From: Micropterus salmoides
Taxonomy: Eukaryota; Chordata; Actinopteri; Centrarchiformes; Centrarchidae
Assembly (NCBI RefSeq): GCF_014851395.1
Contig: NW_024041151.1
Coordinates: forward strand, 31,759,755-31,823,754
Direction: 5' to 3'
DNA length: 64,000 nucleotides
How positions within the stretch are numbered: position 1 is the first letter of the stretch; each line of letters begins with the position of its first letter. The translations under genes were made by a program, and so were the position numbers. The notes beneath the pieces were generated by a model that worked only from the letters and a program-made list of their open reading frames with translations, did not search any database and was not told where the DNA came from. Shown here piece after piece: positions 61,401 to 64,000 of this stretch.

Positions 61401-63090
61401 ACAAGTAGGGATTAAGTGTCTTGCTTACATTGGTGTATGTGTATTTTTTTACTTTCTTTCTCTGCTTTAAAAAAACATTGGTGCCTAAAGCATAGTTGGT
61501 TTTTCTTTTTCAGGTCACAAGAAAAAGGTTTTTGCCAGCCATACCGAGGCATTGCCTGTGCTCGCTTCATCGGCAACCAGAGCATCTATGTTGAGTCGCT
61601 GCAGATGCTGGGGGAGAGTGAAAACCGCATCACAGGTAAGTAAATCCACTGGCTCTCTTAGCTGAAATATTACACTATTATCCAAAAACAACTGCATATA
61701 ATTCTAACTAATAGATTACATAAACATGTGGGAAACCGTTCAAACACCTGTCTCTTTTTATCCTCCCTCCAAGCTGCCTTCACTATGATTGGCACCTCCA
61801 CCCACCTATCGGATCAGTGCTCCAGGTTTGCCATCCCGTCTTTCTGCTATTATGTCTTTCCTCTGTGCGACGAGGGCTCTCGGGGCCCTCGCAGGCGTCA
61901 GCTCTGTCGAGATGAGTGCGAGGCCCTGGAAAACAACCTGTGCCACACAGAGTACACGATCGCCCGATCCAATCCCATGATCCTCATGCAGCTGGAGCTC
62001 CCCAGCTGCCACCTGCTGCCAAGGCCGGGCACGTCAGATGCTGCTTCCTGTATGAGGATAGGTGTGCCTCCACAAAAATTGGGTCCATGTAGGTGGCATG
62101 CACACATTACAATTATTTATGTAAAAACACCCCGTTCATGAAATGAATGTGTAACATTGTAATACTAAGTGGGGCTGGTCAATTAACCAAAAATGTACTG
62201 AAAACAATGTAATTTATTGGTTGAATAAAAATCTCTCGCACTGTAGAGCAGGGAAGTGCAGGAATCACATTAAAGTACAAACAGTCACTGTCTGTAAAGT
62301 ATCCTTTCAGCTTTTGTGTGGGCCGCATTTTTAAGTGACATAATTAACCATGTCTTCGATCTAACTTAGATAGCGATAGACGAGGAAGAGCTGGTACAGA
62401 AAACAAATCCCATGTCAGGCTTGGATACACTTCGTCTTAAATGTAAATACTGTCAGATATGACACTTCACTGAGGTTGTTATTTTACAGTTTCAAGATTT
62501 GTAATGAATTATCCCATAGTTGATGTAATATTTGTTTGCTACACTTATATGCTCTATTTCTGAGAGTGAGGTATTCAGATAGATATAAGTGTCATGTCTG
62601 TGTTAGGTACAGATCTGGACTCATGACATGGGTAGCCGAGCTTAGCATAAATACTAGATGCAGAGGGAAGTAGCTAGCCGCAGGGCTATAACATGATGTG
62701 TCACTCGCCGATCCCGCAAATGAAAAATAGTAAGAGTAATAAGTAATCATTTATTATCGTGAACCCACAAAATGTAAGTCACCTCTCTTTACAGTGTGTA
62801 GGAATATCCATACTGAGTCACTGTCTGTTTTACAGATTCCCCCTCAGACTACAGCTGCTACAATGGAAGTGGTGCTGACTACAGGGGCACAGTCAGCATC
62901 ACTAAATCAGGTCATCACTGCCAGCCGTGGAGTGCTCAGTACCCTCACAACCACCACCTGTCCCAGGAATACCCAGAACTCTGGGGAAGTCACAACTTCT
63001 GTCGTAACCCAGGAGGCCAGATGCAGGCACCCTGGTGCTTCACCCTGGACCCTCAGGTTAGGGTGGACCTGTGTGACATCCAGCCCTGCA
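14246..63090 (+). CDS. ror2: Receptor tyrosine kinase-like orphan receptor 2, extracellular part (exons 1-7)
   Basis: Joining exons 14246-14306, 33984-34055, 43792-44079, 44454-44484, 61514-61635, 61774-62088 and 62836-63090 gives 381 residues plus one base. Order: signal peptide (1-20), linker, Ig domain (about 46-138, cysteines in LHCKVAG and YYQCVATN), frizzled-type cysteine-rich domain (about 156-290, ten cysteines), kringle (about 304-381, six cysteines). ROR2 is a plasma-membrane Wnt5a receptor acting in non-canonical Wnt and planar polarity signalling, in skeleton and gastrulation. GYFLEFQEPVNNIT and [20 protein letters not shown] fit ROR2 better than ROR1, and sptlc1 upstream agrees. 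N-glycosylation sites: NIT, NQS, NGS. The transmembrane and kinase exons are beyond the right edge. All introns are GT-AG and the phases are consistent. Confidence 0.96.
15310..15600 (-). mobile_element. L2-like LINE fragment
   Basis: The plus-strand text CTAGTGTGGTGGAGAACTTTGTTCC... at 15400-15460 resembles the C-terminal reverse-transcriptase stretch of the L2 copies (around 4370-4440 and 50935-51010) on the minus strand. Frames are broken. Bases 14310-15309 of ror2 intron 1 show no recognisable element. Confidence 0.4.
15600..17371. other. ror2 intron 1 stretch, nothing recognised
   Basis: The open frames here (for example minus strand 15789-16139, 116 codons) have no recognisable domain and no matching copy in the window. 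A few A/T runs occur (16465). No exon fits ROR2. Confidence 0.4.
17372..18190. mobile_element. hAT-like element, inverted relative of the one at 3571
   Basis: It starts CAGGGCTCAACGTTAAACG (about 17371) and continues with TTTGAAACTTACTGGCCCC. This matches, inverted, the right end of the 3571-5348 element. Toward 18190 the text TTTACTGGCCCTGGCC matches that element's left end. The terminal AGGGCTCGACAG is lost on the right. Bases 17710-17945 overlap the reverse relative of repeat 1520-1890. Confidence 0.5.
18540..19345 (+). repeat. Dispersed repeat family B, copy 1
   Basis: It shares long stretches with 30416-31066 and 49230-49600: ACAGCCCCCA.CACTT, GATTTATTTCTGAAACA.GG, GAAATGATTAAAGCAGACCG and GTAGACAGTCATGTAG. 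The right part (19300-19345) has TATCGGCC/TATCGGTCGGGCTC text typical of hAT remnants. No coding frame is seen. Bases 18191-18539 also look repeat-derived (TACTGCAG text) but are unassigned. Confidence 0.55.
19346..20254. other. ror2 intron 1 stretch, nothing recognised
   Basis: Unremarkable intronic DNA. Short open frames (19223-19453, 19544-19756) show no domain. Confidence 0.4.
20255..20300 (+). repeat. tRNA-like SINE or DNA-element head fragment
   Basis: GTGGGCAGCACGGGGGCCC and GGTGGATAGCACTGTGGCC followed by TCACAG resemble the head common to many fish interspersed repeats. The rest of the element is absent. Confidence 0.4.
20458..20836. mobile_element. hAT-type MITE with 8-bp target duplication
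   Basis: It starts TAGGGCTGAACGATG and ends near CCAGGCCTA. Inside, TATCGATAATTATCACAATA and TATCACGATAATTATTG form imperfect inverted ends. The flanks GGCCAGCG (20450-20457) and GGCCAGCT (20837-20844) match at seven of eight positions. Confidence 0.65.
21069..21535. mobile_element. MITE with GCATTTCGACC inverted repeats
   Basis: The left end GAGCCGCATTTCGACC and the right end GGTCGAAATGCAGCTT are inverted repeats. Both continue into GGGAC/GTTCC-type text (AGGTTCC, TTAGTTCC). A reverse partial copy lies at 34701-34797. Non-coding, with no convincing target duplication. Bases 20845-21068 show nothing. Confidence 0.65.
21536..22074. other. ror2 intron 1 stretch, nothing recognised
   Basis: No domain, splice signal or repeat match was found. 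Confidence 0.4.
22075..22332 (-). mobile_element. tRNA-derived SINE with L2-like 3' tail
   Basis: On the minus strand the head reads GGGGCAGCTGTGGCTCAGG and holds a pol III A box TGGCTCAGGAGG (22311-22322) and a B box GGTTCGATCC (22268-22277). The 3' end (22077-22100) reads GGCGCTATACAAGTACAG, close to the tail GGCGCTATATAAAG of the L2 3' end at 13410-13435. Such SINEs borrow the L2 reverse transcriptase. It is not a tRNA gene: it has a long unrelated body and no intact cloverleaf was found. Confidence 0.75.
22333..23679. other. ror2 intron 1 stretch, nothing recognised
   Basis: Unremarkable intronic DNA. A 140-codon minus-strand frame (23262-23684) has no recognisable domain, no transposon motif and no splice context, so it is left uncalled. 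Confidence 0.4.
23680..23895. mobile_element. hAT remnant (TTGATTAATCAAATCGATTA type)
   Basis: It has the GATTAATC/ATCGATTAG and TTTTGATAATCG text, then TTCTCTGATTCCAGCTTCTT and ACTGAATATCTTTGGGTT. These are the left arm of a widespread fish hAT non-autonomous family. The right arm is absent. Confidence 0.55.
23896..26634. other. ror2 intron 1 stretch with a small hAT end
   Basis: Bases 24640-24727 (CCAATCTCAAAATTGAAAAT and GGGTCCAGCCCTAAA) look like one end of a hAT element. The rest shows no gene or clear repeat. The 104-codon frame at 25863-26177 has no domain. Confidence 0.35.
26635..26712. mobile_element. hAT end fragment
   Basis: ATACCGATATGTATTGTATA followed by CATATCGCCCAGCCCTA is the typical right end of fish hAT MITEs. 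No partner end is visible. Confidence 0.45.
26935..27068. repeat. Imperfect TACTA/TATAC simple repeat
   Basis: Degenerate short-period repeat of ACTGTACTATAC units. It explains the open frame rich in Y, T, L and V seen at 26906-27166. Confidence 0.75.
27069..28372. other. ror2 intron 1 stretch, nothing recognised
   Basis: No gene, splice-supported exon or repeat match was recognised. Confidence 0.4.
28374..28406. repeat. (CA)n microsatellite
   Basis: About 16 uninterrupted AC units. It accounts for the VCVCVC and THTHTH runs in overlapping frames. Confidence 0.95.
28407..30415. other. ror2 intron 1 stretch, short repeat remnants
   Basis: Bases 28765-28825 contain TATCGGCCGATATGAACTA and GCATCGGTGC, a hAT-type remnant. 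Bases 29165-29210 echo the start of repeat family B. No gene is recognised. Confidence 0.35.
30416..31066 (+). repeat. Dispersed repeat family B, copy 2
   Basis: Same orientation as copy 1 at 18540. Shared segments include ACAGCCCCCATCACTTG, GATTTATTTCTGAAACAGGG, GAAATGATTAAAGCAGACCG, GGTCACTGTATCATAGAC and TTAGAGCCAGATGGTGG. Confidence 0.6.
31067..33983. other. End of ror2 intron 1, AT-rich, repeat remnants
   Basis: Bases 31430-31520 (AAAGGGACAATGTACACTGA) look like the end of a dispersed element, and 31790-31862 ends AAAATCGTTCAGCCCTA like a hAT terminus. The rest is unassigned. The acceptor of exon 2 (TTTCTGCAG) ends at 33983. Confidence 0.4.
33984..34055 (+). CDS. ror2: ror2 exon 2, N-terminal linker
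   Basis: This exon has 72 nt, phase 1 to phase 1, encoding GDPGLSVDTDGLSEAQSGAA and then PTAEG. The acceptor is TTCTGCAG and the donor GTAAGT. The segment is acidic, low in hydrophobics and poorly conserved. Placement rests on matching phases, good splice sites and position. Confidence 0.8.
34056..34334. other. Start of ror2 intron 2
   Basis: No feature recognised. Confidence 0.4.
34335..34797. mobile_element. Two fused MITE fragments
   Basis: Bases 34335-34680 start AAGCCTAGTTCACACTGCAC and carry GCGATCGATTGGCAG text, typical of fish MITEs read near TTCACACTGCACG ends. Bases 34701-34797 (TGGTGGAAACGCACACAAC to GAGACACGGCT) are a reversed partial copy of the MITE at 21069-21535. Confidence 0.5.
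34798..35504. other. ror2 intron 2 stretch, nothing recognised
   Basis: No gene or clear repeat. Confidence 0.4.
35505..35685 (+). mobile_element. Rex1/CR1-like LINE 3' UTR fragment
   Basis: It matches 1215-1345 (TTCATCCTCAGCACTGCTC, GTAGCAGAAGGGAGTT, ATACTGTGACAATAAA and a CTAC repeat). Only the 3' UTR is present, so it is an extreme 5'-truncated insertion. Confidence 0.65.
35686..37800. other. ror2 intron 2 stretch, nothing recognised
   Basis: AT-rich intronic DNA with no domain-bearing frame and no matched repeat. Confidence 0.4.
37801..38443 (+). repeat. Dispersed repeat family A, copy 2
   Basis: Same orientation as copy 1 at 1943-2652. It includes a perfect palindrome with 20-bp arms and a CA centre at 38221-38262, at the place where copy 1 has a shorter palindrome of different sequence. 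Confidence 0.6.
38560..38762. repeat. Fragment of the GGGCCCGAGCAC repeat family plus (TC)n
   Basis: GAACTGTGCGAGGTCCCTAT near 38563, then TTAGGGCCCGAGCACAAAAC near 38600, match one unit of the 55-bp array at 59418. A TC-rich simple repeat follows at about 38718-38762. Confidence 0.6.
38763..39464. other. ror2 intron 2 stretch, nothing recognised
   Basis: No gene or repeat recognised. The open frame 38782-39060 has no domain. Confidence 0.4.
39465..39585 (-). mobile_element. Rex1/CR1-like LINE 3' UTR, minus strand
   Basis: Inverted copy of the 3' UTR seen at 1290-1345: GGTAGGTAGGTTTATTGTCA, then AACTCCCTTCTGCTAC. It probably belongs to the coding remnant at 42010-42600, from which it is separated by repeat DNA. 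Confidence 0.6.
39586..42009. repeat. Unclassified fish interspersed repeat, about 2.4 kb, internally repetitive
   Basis: A unit beginning AGTTGTAACTGGGGTCCAAG (39592) restarts near 40992 (AGTTGTAAGTGGGGGTCTAA). Within it a segment with GCGCCACCTAGGGGTTAAT, GCACCAAA..TTGCA and CCCTCAGGG recurs near 39740, 40365 and 41100. TGGCTCCAAGAGGC and GACTTCCTGT segments near 41705-41755 and 41950-42000 occur in reverse at 59870-60250. No frame encodes a known domain. It interrupts a Rex1-like LINE. Confidence 0.6.
42010..42610 (-). mobile_element. Rex1/CR1-like LINE, reverse transcriptase C-terminal remnant
   Basis: Minus-strand reading from 42610 gives EIHNLVEWCSENKLLLNVS and TKELIIDFRKKE, later IGTHLLTISDIGEV and LRRAQRILKDSTHPA in broken frames. 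It stops in the PQAVSLL-type tail at 42010. It is the sense-opposite counterpart of the + strand copy at 935-1345. Confidence 0.65.
42611..43189. other. ror2 intron 2 stretch, nothing recognised
   Basis: AT-rich DNA without recognisable features. Confidence 0.4.
43190..43345 (-). mobile_element. SINE with L2-type tail
   Basis: On the minus strand a weak B box GGGTTCCATTCCC near 43313-43325 and the text CCTGAGCAAGACACCC lead into TAAGTTGCTCTGGATAAAAG and ATGAGCAAATGTAAA. This is the same type of tail as the L2 3' end at 4008-4070. The head is short or truncated. Confidence 0.6.
43792..44079 (+). CDS. ror2: ror2 exon 3, immunoglobulin domain
   Basis: This exon has 288 nt (96 codons), phase 1 to phase 1. 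The acceptor is TCCACAAG and the donor GTAAGG. It encodes a whole Ig-like domain: GYFLEFQEPVNNIT, the first cysteine in TLHCKVAGNP, the core W in IRWLKNDAPVVQE, and the second cysteine in [14 protein letters not shown]. The Ig domain packs on the cysteine-rich domain and supports Wnt5a signalling. Upstream, a longer open frame begins at 43650 but lies in the intron. Confidence 0.97.
44454..44484 (+). CDS. ror2: ror2 exon 4, 31-nt microexon (linker)
   Basis: The acceptor TTCACAG and donor GTAAGT bound 31 nt, phase 1 to phase 2, encoding GQMPTHGPDEP with the split codons. It aligns with the start of the PTHSPNHNFQ linker of human ROR2 between the Ig and cysteine-rich domains, but gives a shorter linker. 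Skipping it alone would break the frame. Confidence 0.85.
44485..44889. other. Start of ror2 intron 4
   Basis: No feature recognised. Confidence 0.4.
44890..45005 (-). mobile_element. L2 LINE fragment
   Basis: It matches 52180-52285 of the large L2 copy (GGTTAGATATAG.TCTATAG, GGATCAAGA.T.GGCC, ACAGCTTACTTTAAA) and stops where the DNA element at 45006 begins. Confidence 0.65.
46059..46265. repeat. hAT-like fragment, same family as 9376-9590
   Basis: AGGGAGGCAAACTCGTCC to GATTCCCACCCCTAGTG aligns along its length with 9376-9590 in sptlc1. Confidence 0.6.
46699..48252 (-). mobile_element. Tc1-type transposon 1, complete with inverted repeats
   Basis: The 1554-bp element is flanked by TA (46697-46698 and 48253-48254). 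The outer 76 bp (46699-46774 and 48177-48252) are inverted repeats with a single mismatch. Weaker inverted similarity continues to about 200 bp, where a second copy of the motif AATTAGAATAT occurs. This resembles the IR/DR arrangement in which a transposase binds an outer and an inner site. It carries one transposase frame on the minus strand. Confidence 0.9.
46969..47958 (-). CDS. Tc1/mariner transposase, DD34E, uninterrupted
   Basis: The frame encodes 329 residues, ATG at 47956-47958, ending GAPTKY and a stop, the usual C-terminus and length range of Tc1 transposases (about 340). Residues 1-115 form the bipartite helix-turn-helix DNA-binding region (IAKEAGCSQSSVSKHI; GRKRCGRKK linker). The catalytic core has D in NVMFSDESKF, D in FIFQQDLAPVHSA and E in DLNPIENLWG, with 34 residues between the last D and E. 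The protein cuts at the TIRs and reinserts at TA in the nucleus. I see no frameshift or stop. Whether it is active cannot be told from sequence alone, and residue substitutions could still have inactivated it. Confidence 0.92.
   Translation of the reverse strand: MGKTADLTAVQKTTIDTLLKEGKTQKVIAKEAGCSQSSVSKHINREAKGRKRCGRKKCTSNRDNRTLERIVKQNPFKNVGEIHKEWTAAGVSASRTTTHRRMQDMGFSCRIPCVKPLLNKTQCQKRLAWAKDIKDWTAAEWSNVMFSDESKFCISFGNQGPRVWRKRGEAQKSSVRFPQSVMVWGAMSSAGVGPLCFLRSKVNAAIYQEVLEHFMLPAADQLYEDADFIFQQDLAPVHSAKATSTWFKDHGIPVLNCPANWPDLNPIENLWGIVKRKMRYARPNNAEELKATIRATWALITPEQCHRLIDSMPRRIAAVIQAKGAPTKY
48620..49229. other. Right arm of the 45006-49162 element
   Basis: Bases 48890-49162 are its terminal inverted repeat region. 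Bases 49163-49229 contain a TTATTATTATTAT simple repeat. No gene. Confidence 0.5.
49230..49600 (+). repeat. Dispersed repeat family B, partial copy 3
   Basis: It shares GTTTAACTTATTCTAAATAT, GTAGACAGTCATGTAGTATT and TTAGAGCCAGATGGTGG with copies at 18540 and 30416. Confidence 0.55.
49601..50029. other. ror2 intron 4 stretch, AT-rich
   Basis: AT-rich with short AGT triplet runs. Nothing recognised. Confidence 0.4.
50030..50221. mobile_element. Left part of a MITE interrupted by L2
   Basis: GGTGCGGTTCGTTTGGGC, GTACGCACCAAAAGCGGACC and GAGACCTGCTTGAATAGG are typical of the left arm of a fish MITE family. The probable right arm is at 55270-55505, on the other side of the L2 insertion. Confidence 0.5.
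50871..51617 (-). pseudogene. L2 reverse transcriptase, C-terminal part
   Basis: The frame of 248 codons begins directly after the TAG (MTCNFLMLNSDKTEVIALGP). It has VRNLGVIFDQDMSFKSHI, SRLDYCNSLLSG, IQNAAARVLTGTRK, LHWLPVKSRIEFK and a natural end at KTFLFDKACS. Together with the preceding part it would be continuous but for one stop codon. Confidence 0.85.
51618..52470 (-). pseudogene. L2 reverse transcriptase, N-terminal and catalytic part, interrupted
   Basis: After the frameshift the reading continues through the fingers region, with a TAG at 52266-52268 where the copy at 12489-13147 reads YVPQYFKV. The frame from 52049 to 51618 holds the palm: LLDLSAAFDTIDHQILL, HGVPQGSVLGPILFTLY and the catalytic FHCYADDTQLYLS. 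It ends at TAG 51615-51617 after QDVKT. Confidence 0.82.
52473..54860 (-). CDS. L2 ORF, first part: SGNH esterase-like domain plus AP endonuclease
   Basis: The frame has 795 codons from ATG 54858-54860. Residues about 1-45 hold a cysteine motif (CSVCQMF, CNKC). About 135-285 form an SGNH-type esterase domain: nucleophile block IIGSSILRN, IVIHVGGNDS and DGIHPTWEGA. About 372-590 form an apurinic endonuclease: LNIRSLSSKG, LTETWL, VIVYRAPG, IIVGDFNIHVD and LSDHCLITF. Known CR1/L2-group LINEs carry esterase domains of debated role. The endonuclease nicks the target for reverse transcription. The frame ends prematurely near NSSKEP by a frameshift before the reverse transcriptase. Confidence 0.88.
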   Translation of the reverse strand: MASPSPSLSPTFSCSVCQMFSYSSASFSGNGTCNKCSLFLDMEARLSDLEVQLRTLVDQSLATVASQSPVVGAERPELASGSRPPASPVQPGKGGGWVTVRRRNSRKHSKSTGHHQPVHVSNRFSPLSDTPAEKPTLIIGSSILRNVKLGKPAAIVKCIPGARAGDIESYLKLLARDKRKYSKIVIHVGGNDSRLRQSEVTKINVESVCTYAKTMSDTVVFSGPLPNLTSDNMYSRTSSFRCWLSRWCPANDVGFVDHWQTFWGRPGLIRRDGIHPTWEGAALISRNLASLTHFSALLFQQLPTQNPTQSRSLTHFSAPPFQELLSENPIVTVSVPRPSKLFKKVNRRGAVHKNLIKIKTTRAIVQTNRRVKCGLLNIRSLSSKGVLVNELISDYDIDLFCLTETWLGDGEYVSLNESTPPSHINTHIPRGTGRGGGVAAIFDSSLLISSKPKPNYNSFESLVLSLSHPSWKSLQPILFVIVYRAPGLYSEFLSEFAEFLSTLVLKTDKVIIVGDFNIHVDVENDSFSTAFISLLDSIGFSQSVHEPTHCFNHTLDLVLVYGIEIEHLVVFPQNPCLSDHCLITFEFVLLNYTRLGKNFYTRCLSDSAVAKFKDVIPSALNTLSSHKVTEDSYANFSPSQIDHLVDKAAGSLRMTLDSVAPLKKKILKQRRLAPWYNTETRKLKQISRKLERNWRSTKLENSRLIWQDSLKTYRKALRNARAAYYSSLIEENRNNPKFLFSTVARLTESHSSIEQSIPIALSSYDFMSFFNDKILAIRDKIGTDLSLNSNSSKEP
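55270..55505. mobile_element. Right part of a MITE interrupted by L2
   Basis: AACGTCATGGTTACTTCTC, GGTTCGTTTGTAAAACTGC and AGTGTGAACATGAACCGGAC are typical of the right arm of the family whose left arm is at 50030-50221. The 81-codon minus-strand frame here is not a gene. Confidence 0.5.
55513..56945 (+). mobile_element. Non-LTR retrotransposon, 5'-truncated, decayed reverse transcriptase
   Basis: Frames at 55513-55839, 55821-56252 and 56310-56738 together give RT text: LNNYRPISKLSVRAKVIE, SQSAFCKNHSTTTATLKVV, ISKGVPLGSVL, then FHLYADDIVIYC and, later, LVLNDDKTKLVLFSS and VLDYVEVLY. The segment between GSVL and the YADD block (which carries the P-LLF motif in relatives) is deleted, as is part before LTSSPLS. 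Three frames and stops (56250, 55839) make it dead. The 3' end is TAAATAAAGGTAAATAAAAT near 56930-56945. It differs from the L2 copies; the clade is not assigned. Confidence 0.75.
56946..57324. other. ror2 intron 4 stretch between elements
   Basis: Bases 57040-57170 read weakly like a LINE remnant in one frame (MIRYNACITADTAPIRK) but too little remains to classify. Confidence 0.3.
57325..58959 (+). mobile_element. Tc1-type transposon 2, complete, very similar inverted repeats
   Basis: The 1635-bp element is flanked by TA (57323-57324 and 58960-58961). Both inverted repeats are 216 bp (57325-57540 and 58744-58959) and differ at three positions by my reading. Each has an outer and an inner AAGTATTCAGACCC motif, the IR/DR arrangement. 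A TATA-like CTATATAAGACC at about 57673 precedes the transposase start. Confidence 0.92.
57702..58742 (+). pseudogene. Tc1 transposase with one late nonsense codon
   Basis: From ATG 57702 the frame runs 331 codons to TGA at 58695-58697. The same frame then continues LMAVLDQKGASTKY to the normal stop at 58740-58742. The TGA stands where relatives have an arginine codon (CGA to TGA is the simplest cause). Features: paired-like helix-turn-helix (KISAALKVPKSTVASVI), linker GRPAKLS, and catalytic D in ILWSDETKIELFG, D in FTFQQDNDPKHTAK and E in DLNPIEHLW, with DD34E spacing. Loss of the last 15 residues may or may not abolish function. Confidence 0.9.
58962..59409. other. ror2 intron 4 stretch, nothing recognised
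   Basis: No gene or repeat recognised. Confidence 0.4.
59410..60752 (+). repeat. Unclassified fish repeat beginning with the 55-bp array
   Basis: It begins TTAGGGCCCGAGCACGAACC and ends GAGGGCCCGCCCAACGCTGC followed by TTGCAGCTTTAATT. That end contains a perfect short hairpin GCTGCTTGCAGC. Internal segments such as AGCGCCACCTAG, GTTGGCCATTTTG and AAGATCAACTCTTCGCCATG occur twice or recur reversed in 39586-42009. No protein domain was found in any frame. It may be a non-autonomous element with an unassigned mechanism. Confidence 0.6.
59418..59637 (+). repeat. 55-bp tandem array, four copies
   Basis: Four head-to-tail units start with GGGCCCGAGCAC at 59418, 59473, 59528 and 59583. Units 1-3 look identical, and the fourth has a substitution (GAAACTG) and a diverged end. 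Each unit contains the inverted pair GCACG/CGTGC around AAC. There are no unique spacers. Confidence 0.95.
60753..61513. other. End of ror2 intron 4
   Basis: Bases 61320-61430 (AGAGGTTGCATGCCGCTGGA, GTGTCTTGCTT) resemble a decayed copy of the SINE at 43190-43345. The rest is unassigned. The exon 5 acceptor (TTTTTCAG) ends at 61513. Confidence 0.4.
61514..61635 (+). CDS. ror2: ror2 exon 5, start of cysteine-rich domain
   Basis: This exon has 122 nt, entering in phase 2 and leaving in phase 1. It encodes SQEKGFCQPYRGIACARFIG, then NQSIYVESLQMLGESENRIT. It contains the first two cysteines of the frizzled-like domain and an N-glycosylation site (NQS). Confidence 0.97.
61774..62088 (+). CDS. ror2: ror2 exon 6, remainder of cysteine-rich domain
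   Basis: This exon has 315 nt (105 codons), phase 1 to phase 1. The acceptor is CTCCAAG and the donor GTAGGT. It encodes AAFTMIGTSTHLSDQCSRF, IPSFCYYVFPLCDEG, LCRDECEALENNLCHTEYTI, ARSNPMILMQLELPSC and ASCMRIGVPPQKLG. Eight cysteines here bring the domain to ten. This is the Wnt-binding module. Confidence 0.97.
62089..62835. other. ror2 intron 6
   Basis: 747-bp intron, AT-rich, with normal GTAGGT and TTTTACAG ends. No repeat recognised. Confidence 0.6.
62836..63090 (+). CDS. ror2: ror2 exon 7, kringle domain
   Basis: This exon has 255 nt (85 codons), phase 1 to phase 1. It encodes YSPSDYSCYNGSGADYRGT, KSGHHCQPWSAQYPHNHHL, HNFCRNPGGQMQAPWCFTL and VRVDLCDIQPC, with all six kringle cysteines and an NGS glycosylation site. 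The donor is GTAAGT. The longer open frame across 62794-63153 is in a different frame and is not the protein. Confidence 0.97.
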
Positions 63091-64000
63091 GTAAGTATGC
63101 AGTTTTCTGTTCCCAGCAGAATAGTTTGTGAAGCACATAAACCAAAATATTAGGTTAAACTGTGGTTAACTTGAACACAACAATGCACTGTTTTATCGGC
63201 AAGGACCACACCATCAGCAGATATGTTGAAATGATTCTATTGATGAACAAAACAGAAAGATGTACAAGGCTTGTGGTCGCTGGAAAACGTTGTGGAGAAG
63301 CTACGATAGGAAATCCACCATAGCACCTGGGCATAACGGACCCCCTCATAATCATACGGAGAAGAAGAAGGAGACATGATAGACAGAGGCGCGGGGGTAG
63401 GGGGTGCAGAATACGAGAGCAAAGAAGCGGAGATAGGTTGTGTGGGTATTTATGGAGTGATCAATCAATCATCAATTCATCAATGAATAAAGATGAGCAA
63501 CCAGGAACGATAAGCAACCATGCATACTGCTGTATGCCTGATCTCTTACATAGAATTCTGCTTTATGTTGATGGTCCTGTAAGGATTTTTATAGATTCTA
63601 CCAACCCCTATTTCCTGGGTCTTATAAGTATGTTACAGATTAACTAAATTATGACAGAGCACCGCTCTAGTCAAAAATGTTTTGACGGGATTTTCTTCTT
63701 TCTAAATCTTCACCATCCCCATCTGAAAGTTTAAATTAGCTTCTTCTAAAACTCTTTCATTTCCTTTTCAGTGTATGTAGGTGCCTCCAACAAGAGCGTG
63801 GACACCCACATCAGTAATTTATGCACAACATGCTGCCTTACATTGTTGTACTACATCATTAATGCAACCCTACTCAGAAATATGAGTGCCTTGATTCAAG
63901 GTCCCTCATTGGCTAAAACCAGAAAAGGCACGTTAACATGTTTTAGTGAGCCAATTCTACATTGTTAATGATATGATATTGTAATCCTGTCAGAGCCATC
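63091..64000. other. Start of ror2 intron 7
   Basis: Apart from the candidate short exon at 63772-63813 nothing is recognised. The transmembrane exon is not visible before the window ends. Confidence 0.5.
63772..63813 (+). CDS. ror2: Candidate 42-nt cassette exon of ror2
   Basis: A strong acceptor (TTTCATTTCCTTTTCAG, pyrimidine-rich) ends at 63771 and a GTAATT donor starts at 63814. The 42 nt fit phase 1 on both sides and would add MYVGASNKSVDTHI between the kringle and the transmembrane segment. It does not resemble the human juxtamembrane sequence I know, and the donor is only fair, so this is a guess supported by splice-site and phase fit. Confidence 0.3.

Noticed and set aside
14246..63090. 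ROR1 rather than ROR2
   Set aside because: Ig-domain residues ([29 protein letters not shown]) fit ROR2 better, and the neighbour sptlc1 is the ROR2 neighbour.
62794..63153. 119-codon open frame over the kringle exon as a separate protein
   Set aside because: It is out of frame with the kringle reading and crosses the exon donor. The kringle frame has six conserved cysteines and correct phases.

Overview
The window is vertebrate genomic DNA, almost certainly from a teleost fish. It holds two recognisable single-copy genes on the + strand, both split by GT-AG introns. About half of the rest is fish-type mobile DNA: L2/Maui, Rex1-like and Rex6-like LINEs, an L1/Tx1 fragment, Tc1 elements with long inverted repeats, hAT and PIF/Harbinger MITEs, and tRNA-derived SINEs. 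There are no bacterial-type operons and no CRISPR array. I saw no retroviral gag, pol or env.

Gene 1 (7392..10787) is the 3' part of sptlc1, the LCB1 subunit of serine palmitoyltransferase. Six exons encode the last 177 residues, followed by a 3' UTR with AATAAA signals near 11285 and 11350. Gene 2 (14246 to beyond the right edge) is the 5' part of ror2, a Wnt5a co-receptor of the receptor tyrosine kinase type. Seven exons encode 381 residues: signal peptide, short linker, Ig domain, frizzled-type cysteine-rich domain and kringle. The transmembrane and kinase exons lie to the right of the window. The head-to-tail order sptlc1 then ror2 matches the order I recall for human chromosome 9q22, and this supports calling the receptor ROR2 rather than ROR1. 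The two genes are functionally unrelated (sphingolipid synthesis and non-canonical Wnt signalling).

Layout: 1-7391 is an sptlc1 intron crowded with repeats; 7392-11380 holds the sptlc1 exons and 3' UTR; 11540-13465 is intergenic and filled by Rex6-like and L2 remnants; 13470-14245 is the ror2 upstream region and 5' UTR; 14307-33983 is ror2 intron 1; 34056-43791 is intron 2; 44485-61513 is intron 4; 61514-63090 holds the clustered cysteine-rich-domain and kringle exons; 63091-64000 is the start of intron 7, with one possible 42-nt exon.

I found no convincing new biochemical system. The points most worth a second look are: a Tc1 element with 216-bp inverted repeats differing at only three positions; a second Tc1 with an uninterrupted transposase, nested in a hAT element that is itself nested in another DNA element; a nearly full-length L2 with a fused esterase-endonuclease reading frame; a 55-bp head-to-tail array; two copies of one repeat whose palindrome arms differ in a matched way; and the possible ror2 cassette exon. 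Repeat family names rest on recalled motifs and on comparisons inside the window, not on database searches.
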